DNA of 64,000 nucleotides from Paenirhizobium selenitireducens ATCC BAA-1503 (GTDB lineage Bacteria; Pseudomonadota; Alphaproteobacteria; Rhizobiales; Rhizobiaceae): the NCBI RefSeq assembly GCF_000518785.1, contig NZ_JAEG01000016.1:61288-125287 (forward strand), read 5' to 3'. Positions 57,179 through 64,000 of this stretch are shown in pieces; position 1 is the first letter of the stretch, and each line of letters begins with the position of its first letter. The notes under the pieces were generated by a model that was not told the DNA's origin, did not search any database, and saw only the letters and a list, made by a program, of their open reading frames with translations. A program made the position numbers and the translations under genes.

Positions 57179-58801
57179 ATGATTCGTATCGAAAACATCA
57201 GCAAGCAGCTCAGCCACCGCATTCTCTTCATCGAGAGCTCCGCCGCGCTCAACAAGGGCGAGAAGATCGGCCTGGTCGGACCGAACGGGGCCGGCAAGAC
57301 GACGGTCTTCCGCATGGTCACCGGCGAGGAGCAGCCCGACGAAGGCCAGATCTCGGTCGAGAAGGGCATGACGATCGGTTATTTCAACCAGGATGTCGGC
57401 GAGATGTCCGGCCGCAGCGCCGTCGCCGAAGTGATGGATGGGGCAGGCCCAGTCAGCGTGGTGGCCGCCGAACTGCATGAGCTTGAGACCGCCATGGTCG
57501 ATCCGGACCGGCTCGACGAGATGGATCAGATCATCGAGCGCTACGGCGAGGTGCAGGCGCGCTATGAGGAACTCGATGGCTATGCGCTGGAGGGTCGCGC
57601 TCGCGAAGTGCTGGCCGGCCTGAGCTTCAGCCAGGAGATGATGGACGGAGACGTCGGCAAGCTGTCGGGCGGCTGGAAGATGCGCGTGGCGCTGGCCCGC
57701 ATCCTGCTGATGCGCCCCGACGTCATGCTGCTCGACGAACCGTCGAACCATCTCGATCTCGAGAGCCTGATCTGGCTGGAGCAGTTCCTCAAAGGCTACG
57801 AAGGCGCGCTCTTGATGACCTCGCACGACCGCGAGTTCATGAACCGCATCGTCAACAAGATCATCGAGATCGATGCCGGTTCACTCAACACCTATTCCGG
57901 CAATTACGAGTTCTACGAACAGCAACGGGCGCAGAACGAAAAGCAGCAGCAGGCGCAGTTCGAACGCCAGCAGGCGATGCTGGCCAAGGAAATCAAGTTC
58001 ATCGAGCGCTTCAAGGCACGTGCATCCCACGCCTCGCAGGTGCAGAGCCGGGTGAAGAAGCTGGAGAAGATCGACCGCGTCGAGCCGCCGAAGCGCCGTC
58101 AGGTCGTCGCCTTCGAATTCCAGCCGGCACCGCGCTCGGGCGAAGACGTGGTCAACCTGAAGAACGTGCACAAGAAGTACGGCCAGCGGGTCATCTACGA
58201 GGGCTTCGACTTCATGGTCCGGCGCAAGGAGCGCTGGTGCATCATGGGTGTCAACGGCGCCGGAAAGTCGACCCTGCTGAAGCTGGTGGCGGGTGATTCC
58301 ACCCCTGATCAGGGCACGGTCAGCATCGGCGCCAGCGTCAAGATGGGCTATTTCGCCCAGCATGCGATGGATATTCTCGATGGCGAGATGACCATATTCG
58401 AGACGCTGGAAAGCACCTTCCCGCGGGCAGGCCAGGCGCCGCTGCGTGCCCTTGCCGGCTGTTTCGGCTTTTCCGGCGACGATATCGAGAAGCGCTGCCG
58501 CGTGCTTTCCGGCGGCGAGAAGGCGCGCCTGGTGATGGCGATCATGCTCTTCGATCCGCCGAACCTTCTGGTGCTCGACGAGCCGACCAACCACCTCGAT
58601 CTCGACACCAAGGAAATGCTGATCAAGGCGCTGTCGCAGTATGAAGGCACGATGCTGTTCGTCAGCCACGATCGCCACTTCCTGGCGGAGCTTTCCAATC
58701 GCGTGCTGGAGCTGACGCCGGAGGGCGCGTTCCAGTATGGCGGCGGCTACACCGAATATGTGGCACGGACCGGCCACGAGGCGCCGGGCCTGCGCAGCTG
58801 A
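57179..58801 (+). CDS. ABC-F family ATPase
   Basis: 540 residues, soluble, with two ABC domains. First: Walker A LVGPNGAGKTT, signature KLSGGWKMRVALARIL, Walker B VMLLDEPSNHLDLES. Second: [28 protein letters not shown] and VLDEPTNHLDLDTKEML. The charged linker between them (QQAMLAKEIKFIERFKARA) is the P-site tRNA-interaction motif of ABC-F proteins. Members act on the ribosome, as translation factors or antibiotic protection proteins; the exact subgroup is unclear. It stands alone, with terminator-like hairpin behind. Confidence 0.9.
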   Translation: MIRIENISKQLSHRILFIESSAALNKGEKIGLVGPNGAGKTTVFRMVTGEEQPDEGQISVEKGMTIGYFNQDVGEMSGRSAVAEVMDGAGPVSVVAAELHELETAMVDPDRLDEMDQIIERYGEVQARYEELDGYALEGRAREVLAGLSFSQEMMDGDVGKLSGGWKMRVALARILLMRPDVMLLDEPSNHLDLESLIWLEQFLKGYEGALLMTSHDREFMNRIVNKIIEIDAGSLNTYSGNYEFYEQQRAQNEKQQQAQFERQQAMLAKEIKFIERFKARASHASQVQSRVKKLEKIDRVEPPKRRQVVAFEFQPAPRSGEDVVNLKNVHKKYGQRVIYEGFDFMVRRKERWCIMGVNGAGKSTLLKLVAGDSTPDQGTVSIGASVKMGYFAQHAMDILDGEMTIFETLESTFPRAGQAPLRALAGCFGFSGDDIEKRCRVLSGGEKARLVMAIMLFDPPNLLVLDEPTNHLDLDTKEMLIKALSQYEGTMLFVSHDRHFLAELSNRVLELTPEGAFQYGGGYTEYVARTGHEAPGLRS

Positions 58802-58816
58802 GATTCCAGGACAAGC

Positions 58817-58841
58817 CCGGCCGATTCTGGTGATCGGCCGG
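58817..58841. terminator. Bidirectional hairpin between the ABC-F gene and ubiV
   Basis: 9-bp stem CCGGCCGAT / ATCGGCCGG with a 7-base loop, in the 48-bp gap between two convergent genes. Confidence 0.6.
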
Positions 58842-58849
58842 TATGTTCG

Positions 58850-59788
58850 TCAGGCCATGGCGCCGCTTGCGACATCGCGGGCGCGGGCCACCCAGGCAGC
58901 ACCCTCGCGGGCATGGTGGAAACCGTTCGACAGGGGCGCTGCCGGATAGATGTCCCGCAGCCGGCCGATCGCCTCATCGGCCTCCAGCGTGCCGTCGAGC
59001 ACCGTGCGATAGAGCTTTGCCACCGCGACCATGTCGCAGTCCTGCGGCGACAGGCGTATGGCCGAGACGCCGCACGCGGCCAGATCGGCCAGTTCGCCGA
59101 GCAGTGCCTGGCAGGTGTGGGACACGGTCTGAACCCCGTTCAGCGCCAGGAAGGACTGGCGGTCCAGCGTCTTGACCGGCAAACCGTCCGGCTCCTCGCC
59201 GCAGACGAAAAGGCAGTTGTCCTTGATCTTGCCCTTTGAGCGGGCATGGGCGCAGCGCGCCGAAATGGCGAGCGGCATGCGGCCGAAGGCGAAGACCTCG
59301 AAATCGATATCGGGGCTGTCGGCGACAATCCGCTCGACGGAGGTGAAAGGCAGTTCGGGCGGCAGGCAGATTGATCGTGCTCCCCGGCCGGCCAGCAGCT
59401 TGGCGGTCGCCGCATTGTAGACGTTGACCAGCGGGCCGACGTTGTGCGGCTTGCCGTTCAACAGCCCGAGCGCGGAAAGGTCGTTGGCCTCGATCAGGTG
59501 ATCGCTTTCCGCGACCAGTTCGCGCACCTGCCGGCTTTCCCGTTCCAGCGTCACCAGCGCCAGCGTCGAGAACACCACGGTCTTGCCGGCGGCCTCAAGC
59601 CGTTCGGTCACTTCGGCGAGATGCGGTTCGATGAAATGCTGGCGCTTCGAGCACACGGTTTCGCCGATCACTACCGTGTCGAAGGGCGCTTCGTCGGCGA
59701 TGCGGAAATGGAAGTCGCGCCATTTGGGGCCGTCCCACAGATAGTAGACGGGTCCCATGGTGAGCGTGGGAGAACGGGTATCGGTCAT
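58850..59788 (-). CDS. ubiV: UbiV, peptidase U32-family protein of O2-independent ubiquinone synthesis
   Basis: 312 residues. Four cysteines (Cys46, 179, 192 and 196: ETVCSKR, ARCAHARSKGKIKDNCLFVC) fit the 4Fe-4S ligands of E. coli UbiV in spacing. With UbiU it forms the complex that hydroxylates the ubiquinone ring without oxygen. The ATG at 59788 has GGAG 7 bases upstream; the ATG at 59794 overlaps that site. It overlaps or abuts the ubiU stop, so the ubiTUV genes are translationally coupled. Confidence 0.92.
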   Translation of the reverse strand: MTDTRSPTLTMGPVYYLWDGPKWRDFHFRIADEAPFDTVVIGETVCSKRQHFIEPHLAEVTERLEAAGKTVVFSTLALVTLERESRQVRELVAESDHLIEANDLSALGLLNGKPHNVGPLVNVYNAATAKLLAGRGARSICLPPELPFTSVERIVADSPDIDFEVFAFGRMPLAISARCAHARSKGKIKDNCLFVCGEEPDGLPVKTLDRQSFLALNGVQTVSHTCQALLGELADLAACGVSAIRLSPQDCDMVAVAKLYRTVLDGTLEADEAIGRLRDIYPAAPLSNGFHHAREGAAWVARARDVASGAMA

Positions 59789-59790
59789 GC

Positions 59791-60768
59791 TCATCTCCAG
59801 CGCTTCTCATAGGCGCCCGATGTGGTCTTCTGCCCTTCGCTCAGGCCTCGCAGGCCGGCGAGCAGGGCGGTGCGCTGTTCGGGTGTGGCGGAGAGCGCCT
59901 TCTTCAGAGTCGAGACGACCTCGGCGACATAGGCCTTGCCGCGCTGGCGGCCCTCGATCTTCAGCGCGCTGACGCCGGCGGCGGTCAGGGCATCGATCTC
60001 GCTCATCACGTCCAGCGAGACAGGGTCCTCGAAGGCGTAGGCCCGGTCGTCGGCGATGTCGAAGCGGCCCTTGCACAGCGTCGGATAACCGGCGGCCTCG
60101 CCGGCGGGGAAGCGGTTGATCGTGTATTCGCCGAGTTCCGAAACCAGCTCATTGCCCTCCTTGCGGTAGTGCACATGGCTTGCCGGCGAGCAGACGCCGT
60201 TCATGTTCGGCGACTTGCCGGTGGCATAGGAAGAGAGCGAGCAGCGCCCCTCGGCCATGACGCAAAGGCCGCCGAAAACGAAGACCTCGATCTCGCAGCG
60301 GATTTTCGGCGCGATGCGGGCAATGTCGGCGATGGTCAGCGTGCGGGGCAGCACGACACGCTTGGCGTTGAAGGCGTCGACGAGAAAATTGATCGCGTCG
60401 ACATTGGAGGCGGAGGCCTGGACCGAGACGTGCAGGCGCTGTTCGGGATAGCGCTCCGTCACATGCGCCATCAGGCCGAAATCGGCGAGAATCAGGGCAT
60501 CGGCGCCGAGCGCCACGGCATCGGCCGCGGCGCGATACCAGATTTCCTCGTCACCGGCGCGCATGAAGGTGTTCAGCGCGACAAAGGTCTGCGTCTTGTG
60601 GCGACGGGCATAGGCGATCGCCTCGCGCAGTTCGTCCCGGCTGAAGTTGAGACCGGGAAAATTGCGGGCATTGGTCTCGTCGCGGAAGCCGCAATAGACG
60701 GCATCGGCGCCGGCATCGACGGCTTCACGGAAGGCGGCGGGGGTGCCGGCGGGGCAGATCAGTTCCAT
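59791..60768 (-). CDS. ubiU: UbiU, peptidase U32-family protein of O2-independent ubiquinone synthesis
   Basis: 325 residues. Cys169, 176, 193 and 232 are at exactly the positions recalled for the 4Fe-4S ligands of E. coli UbiU (GGLCVMAEGRC, GVCSPA, PTLCKGRF). Starts MELICPAGTPAAFREAVDAG. Partner of UbiV in anaerobic ring hydroxylation, using prephenate-type oxygen donor in E. coli. The start overlaps the ubiT end by 10 bp. Confidence 0.94.
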   Translation of the reverse strand: MELICPAGTPAAFREAVDAGADAVYCGFRDETNARNFPGLNFSRDELREAIAYARRHKTQTFVALNTFMRAGDEEIWYRAAADAVALGADALILADFGLMAHVTERYPEQRLHVSVQASASNVDAINFLVDAFNAKRVVLPRTLTIADIARIAPKIRCEIEVFVFGGLCVMAEGRCSLSSYATGKSPNMNGVCSPASHVHYRKEGNELVSELGEYTINRFPAGEAAGYPTLCKGRFDIADDRAYAFEDPVSLDVMSEIDALTAAGVSALKIEGRQRGKAYVAEVVSTLKKALSATPEQRTALLAGLRGLSEGQKTTSGAYEKRWR

Positions 60769-61268
60769 GCGGATCCCTCTCCGGTGAGCGCGCGGCGGCG
60801 AATACCCTCGGCCATGCGGCCGAAGATCGGTGCGAAGGGGCCGGCCAGCGTCGAGAGGTCGCGCGGCAGATCGATGTCGCAGTCGTCGAGGGCGTTGCGC
60901 ATGGCGAGCATGGCCTCCATGTCGCCGGTGACGTTGAGATCGCGCGAGAAGAACAGCGCGTCGGCGTCGCAGCGCCCCTCCAACAGTGCGAGCAACATGA
61001 ACAGGGGACCTTCGACTGTCGCATCGGCGGTGAGTGTCGAGCCGTTCTTGCGCAGCACGCGGATCGACGGGCGGCCGGGCTCGACGACGAAAGCGAGCGG
61101 AACATCGCTCGGCAGGAAGGCGAAACGCTTGGCCTTGTGCTCGCCCAGGCGTTCGAACAGGCCGGGATGCTCTTTCATCATCCGGGCAAACAGCAGGCCC
61201 GTCGCTCGCTCGATCACCGCTATGGGGACATAGTTCAGGGGCGTGGCGAGCGTCTTGGGGAATTCCAT
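60759..61268 (-). CDS. ubiT: UbiT, SCP2-domain lipid-binding factor for anaerobic ubiquinone synthesis
   Basis: 169 residues with a C-terminal SCP2 sterol-carrier fold (ATVEGPLFMLLALLEGRCDA, DALFFSRDLNVTGDMEAMLA). In E. coli UbiT binds ubiquinone precursors and supports the UbiUV reaction. First gene of the ubiTUV operon, divergent from ubiD. Identification rests on the fold plus the ubiUV neighbours. Confidence 0.88.
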   Translation of the reverse strand: MEFPKTLATPLNYVPIAVIERATGLLFARMMKEHPGLFERLGEHKAKRFAFLPSDVPLAFVVEPGRPSIRVLRKNGSTLTADATVEGPLFMLLALLEGRCDADALFFSRDLNVTGDMEAMLAMRNALDDCDIDLPRDLSTLAGPFAPIFGRMAEGIRRRALTGEGSAWN

Positions 61269-61329
61269 GTTTTCATGCCTTTGCGGAACGCGGTGCGCGC
61301 CATGCTAACGGCTCGGTCGGCGCGTGCGT

Positions 61330-61343
61330 TTGAGCCAGCGCAA
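61330..61343. promoter_or_regulatory. FNR/FixK-like box between ubiT and ubiD
   Basis: TTGAGCCAGCGCAA matches TTGA-N6-TCAA at all but one position of the arms. It lies in the divergent promoter region of two sets of genes for anaerobic ubiquinone synthesis, where oxygen control would make sense. The mismatch keeps confidence low. Confidence 0.35.
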
Positions 61344-61377
61344 AGACTTGATGATTTTTAGCCGCCACACAGGCGGG

Positions 61378-62886
61378 ATGACAAAGACACCCTCCGCCAT
61401 CCGGCGCTATGCCGACCTTCAGGATTTCGCTGCCGAACTGGAACGCCGGGGAAGCCTGAGACGTATCGAAAAGCCGGTGTCGCTGGTGCATGAGGTGACG
61501 GAGATCCATCGGCGCGTGCTTGCCTCCGGCGGGCCGGCGCTCTTGTTCGAAAAGCCGGTCAATGCGGCCGGCGAAATCGTGCCGATCCCGCTGCTTGCCA
61601 ATCTGTTCGGCACGCGCGAACGCATCGAATGGGGCTTCGGGCTCCAGAGCGGTGGGATCGGCGAACTGGCGGATCTGCTCGGCGAATTGCGCGAGCCGCG
61701 TCCGCCGCGGTCCCTCAAAGAGGCAATGGGAAAACTGCCGCTCCTGCAGTCTGCCCTTGCGCTCCGGGTCAAGCAGGTTTCCGGCGCGTCCTGCCAGGAC
61801 GTGGTCTGGCGCGATGACCAGATCGACCTCGGCCGCCTGCCGATCCAGTGGTGCTGGCCGGGGGAGCCGGCGCCGCTGGTCAGCTGGCCTTTGGTGATCA
61901 CCCGCTCGCCGGACGATCCCAACGATGTCAATGTCGGCATCTACCGCATGCAGGTTCTGGGTCGCGACAGGCTTATCATGCGCTGGCTCGCCCATCGCGG
62001 CGGGGCGAAGCATCATCGCCAGTGGCAGAAGCTGGGGCAGGACATGCCGGTCGCCGTGGTGATCGGCGCGGATCCGGCCACTATCCTTGCGGCCGTCATG
62101 CCGCTTCCCGAAGGCATGAGCGAGCTCGGTTTCGCCGGTGTGCTCAAGCGGCGCCGCAGCCGGGTGGTGAAGGCGGTGAGCCAGCCGCTCTGCGTGCCGG
62201 CCAATGCGGAAATCGTGCTTGAGGGCACGGTTTCGATGCGCGAGGTGGCGGAGGAGGGGCCGTATGGCGACCATACCGGCTACTACAATTCGGTCGATCG
62301 TTTTCCGGTGATGACATTGTCGGCGATCACCATGCGGAAGAAGCCGTTCTACCTCTCGACCTATACCGGCCGGCCGCCGGACGAGCCGTCGACGCTCGGC
62401 GAGGCGATGAACGAGCTGTTCCTGCCGCTGGTGAAGAAGCAGTTCCCCGAAATTTCCGACCTCTGGCTGCCGCCGGAAGCCTGCTCCTACCGCGCCATCG
62501 TCGTGTCGATCGACAAGCGTTATCCGGGCCAGGCGAAGCGCATCATGATGGGACTGTGGTCGATGCTGCCGCAGTTCAGCTATACCAAGCTGATTATTGC
62601 CGTCGATCCGGACATCGACGTGCGCAACTGGCACGACGTGATCTGGGCACTGTCGACGCGCTTCGATGCCAGCCGCGACGTCACGATCATCCCCGACACG
62701 CCGATCGACTATCTCGATTTCGCCTCGCCGAAGCCGGGACTCGGCGGCAAGCTCGGACTCGACGCCACGACCAAGATCGGACCGGAAACGGATCGTGAAT
62801 GGGGGAGGGTGCTGGAGATGGCACCGGAGGTGTCAGCGAAGGTCGATGCTCTGTGGAGCGAACTCGGGCTGGGAGATCTGCCATGA
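61378..62886 (+). CDS. ubiD: UbiD-family prenylated-FMN decarboxylase (3-polyprenyl-4-hydroxybenzoate decarboxylase)
   Basis: 502 residues, normal UbiD length. Conserved stretches include IPLLANLFGTRERIEWGFG, DVNVGIYRMQVLGRDRLIMR, YGDHTGYYNSVDRFPVMTLS and DPDIDVRNWHDVIWALSTRFDA-type C-terminal elements. It removes the carboxyl group of polyprenyl-hydroxybenzoate in ubiquinone synthesis, using the cofactor made by UbiX. ATG 61378 is preferred over 61351 on homology; the ribosome site is weak. It overlaps ubiX by 4 bp. Confidence 0.92.
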   Translation: MTKTPSAIRRYADLQDFAAELERRGSLRRIEKPVSLVHEVTEIHRRVLASGGPALLFEKPVNAAGEIVPIPLLANLFGTRERIEWGFGLQSGGIGELADLLGELREPRPPRSLKEAMGKLPLLQSALALRVKQVSGASCQDVVWRDDQIDLGRLPIQWCWPGEPAPLVSWPLVITRSPDDPNDVNVGIYRMQVLGRDRLIMRWLAHRGGAKHHRQWQKLGQDMPVAVVIGADPATILAAVMPLPEGMSELGFAGVLKRRRSRVVKAVSQPLCVPANAEIVLEGTVSMREVAEEGPYGDHTGYYNSVDRFPVMTLSAITMRKKPFYLSTYTGRPPDEPSTLGEAMNELFLPLVKKQFPEISDLWLPPEACSYRAIVVSIDKRYPGQAKRIMMGLWSMLPQFSYTKLIIAVDPDIDVRNWHDVIWALSTRFDASRDVTIIPDTPIDYLDFASPKPGLGGKLGLDATTKIGPETDREWGRVLEMAPEVSAKVDALWSELGLGDLP

Positions 62887-63467
62887 GTGTCAAGCGCGTC
62901 GTGCTCGGTGTCTCCGGGGCATCCGGCGCGCCGATCGCATTCAGGATCGCCGAGCGGCTGGCCGCGCTGGCCGGTGTCGAGACCCATCTGGTGGTGTCGA
63001 CGGCGGCTGAGAGGACCTTTGCCTATGAACTGGGCGCGAATGCCCTGGCGCGGCTCGAAGCGCTGGCATTCCGGCGCTACGATATCGGCGATATCGGCGC
63101 GGCAATCGCCAGCGGCTCGTTCCGCACCGCGGGCATGATCGTTGCGCCGTGTTCGATGCGCAGTCTCTCCGGGATTGCGACGGGTCTTGCGGATACGCTG
63201 CTGATCCGGGCCGCCGACGTGCACCTCAAGGAGCGCCGGCCGCTCGTTCTCCTCGCCCGCGAGACGCCGCTGCATCTCGGGCATTTGCGCAACATGGTGT
63301 CGGTGACGGAGATGGGGGCGATCGTCATGCCGCCCGTGCCGGCGTTCTATCGGCGGCCGGAGACTGTGGCGGCGATCGTCGATCATATTGCTGCGCGTGC
63401 CATCGATCTGTTGCGGATCACGGAAGAGCCGCTGGCGAACGAATGGGACGGCGAGGTATCAGGCTAG
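62883..63467 (+). CDS. ubiX: Flavin prenyltransferase UbiX
   Basis: 194 residues. The FMN-binding GVSGASGAPIAFRIAE start, the middle PCSMRSLSGIATGLADTLL and RPLVLLARETPLHLGHLRNM are family hallmarks. It prenylates FMN to the UbiD cofactor. It is coupled to ubiD by an ATGA overlap. The IS3-family element begins about 80 bases after its stop. Confidence 0.95.
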   Translation: MSVKRVVLGVSGASGAPIAFRIAERLAALAGVETHLVVSTAAERTFAYELGANALARLEALAFRRYDIGDIGAAIASGSFRTAGMIVAPCSMRSLSGIATGLADTLLIRAADVHLKERRPLVLLARETPLHLGHLRNMVSVTEMGAIVMPPVPAFYRRPETVAAIVDHIAARAIDLLRITEEPLANEWDGEVSG

Positions 63468-63545
63468 AGCAGATCCCTGTTCAATCCGGTCATATCCAGC
63501 AGCCCTGAAGTAGTTTGCGCATTCTGTCGGCGTGAAGCGGGGCAT

Positions 63546-64000
63546 TGACCTGAGGCCCTTCCTCCGGATTTTGGTAAAGTCCGTCACAGCCAGGAGGCGG
63601 ACGAATGAAGCGTTCACGGTTCACGGGAGAACAGATCATCGGGGTATTGAAGGAGCAGGGTGAGCCTTGGCGAACGGCGCAGAGACAGTCGATGTCTGCC
63701 GCAAGCACGGCATTTCGGATGCGACCTTATACAAATAGTGAGCCGCTGGAGGCGCCACTGGTTCAAGCCCAGTGGCGAATGCGAAGTATGGCGGCATTGA
63801 CGGTGAAGAGGAAAAGCAAATGATCTTGTGCATCATTTGCCCGCTGAACGATGCCCGCAAGCTGACGGCGCTGGAGGACGAGAACGCCAAGCTGAAGAAG
63901 CTCTTGGCCGAAGCCATGCTGGACAATGCGATCCTGAAGGATGTCGCTTCAAAAAAATGGTGACGCCCGATGTGAAGCGGGATGCGGTGGTTCACGTCTG
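63546..64000 (+). mobile_element. Left part of an IS3-family insertion sequence (continues beyond window)
   Basis: A probable left end TGACCTGAGGCCC begins at about 63546, followed 59 bases on by an IS3-type orfA start. OrfA remains are spread over three frames and the beginning of orfB follows an A-rich slippage site (A7 at 63951). The right end is outside the window. The exact IS name and terminal repeat cannot be confirmed without the other end. Confidence 0.75.
63605..63963 (+). pseudogene. IS3-family OrfA transposase, frameshifted and interrupted
   Basis: The start MKRSRFTGEQIIGVLKEQ is the helix-turn-helix N-terminus of IS3 OrfA. The expected continuation VDVCRKHGISDATLYK is found in another frame and ends at TAG near 63740; about 45 unrelated bases follow before AKYGGID. 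The leucine-zipper end ALEDENAKLKKLLAEAMLDN with AILKDVASKK is again in frame with the stop at 63961. At least one frameshift and one insertion break the gene. The AAAAAAATGG at its end is the usual slippage site into orfB, whose first codons run to the window edge. Confidence 0.75.

Overview
The window comes from a GC-rich alphaproteobacterium, most likely a free-living or plant-associated member of the Rhizobiaceae/Hyphomicrobiales. The nif gene order, the glx/mgs–gmaS–purU–folD block, DctB/DctD-like regulators and the UbiTUV genes all fit that group. No rRNA, tRNA or CRISPR array was seen. Four sigma54-type activators and at least four good sigma54 (-24/-12) promoters make this an unusually sigma54-rich stretch.

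Layout. (1) 1-8717: nitrogenase operon, 3' end of nifH then nifD, nifK, nifE, nifN, nifX, a NifX-associated (DUF269) gene, a small CCE_0567/DUF683 gene, fdxB and nifQ, all on +. (2) 8718-14990: mosaic region with an SDR remnant, then on the minus strand an AcoR-like sigma54 activator, a butanediol-dehydrogenase-like enzyme behind a near-consensus sigma54 promoter, and a flavin monooxygenase; a DsbA-like remnant follows. (3) 15002-23988: hexuronate/L-galactonate catabolic island with a GntR regulator, LgoD-like and UxaB-like dehydrogenases, a ribose-type ABC transporter, an SDR and altronate dehydratase. It ends at a large hairpin and an IS3 transposase remnant. (4) 24445-28153: an FtsK-type translocase with no evident membrane segments, and a Sel1-repeat protein. 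(5) 28469-34729: gamma-glutamylmethylamide/N-methylglutamate synthesis genes (glxBCD = mgsABC, glnT = gmaS) with purU and folD for C1 oxidation; the N-methylglutamate dehydrogenase genes are absent here.

(6) 35082-50304 is the most novel part. A polyamine-type ABC transporter, a sigma54 activator with a PAS-only partner protein, a class I glutamine amidotransferase, a P450 fused to a BM3-like diflavin reductase, two divergent glutamine-synthetase-like ligases and an aldehyde dehydrogenase lie together. Sigma54 promoters precede the transporter, the amidotransferase and the P450 operon. I infer a gamma-glutamylation route for amines: ligase adds glutamate, P450 oxidises, ALDH finishes, amidotransferase releases the product. 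(7) 50444-56884: tricarboxylate transporter tctCBA driven by a DctB/DctD-like two-component system. (8) 57179-63467: an ABC-F ATPase, then ubiTUV and divergent ubiD-ubiX, which together suit oxygen-independent ubiquinone synthesis. (9) 63546-end: the left end of a damaged IS3-family element running out of the window.

Together the genes describe a metabolically flexible bacterium that fixes nitrogen, respires with ubiquinone under low oxygen, and takes carbon and nitrogen from amines, sugar acids and carboxylates. Functions of regions 2 and 6 are inferences from family membership and gene order.
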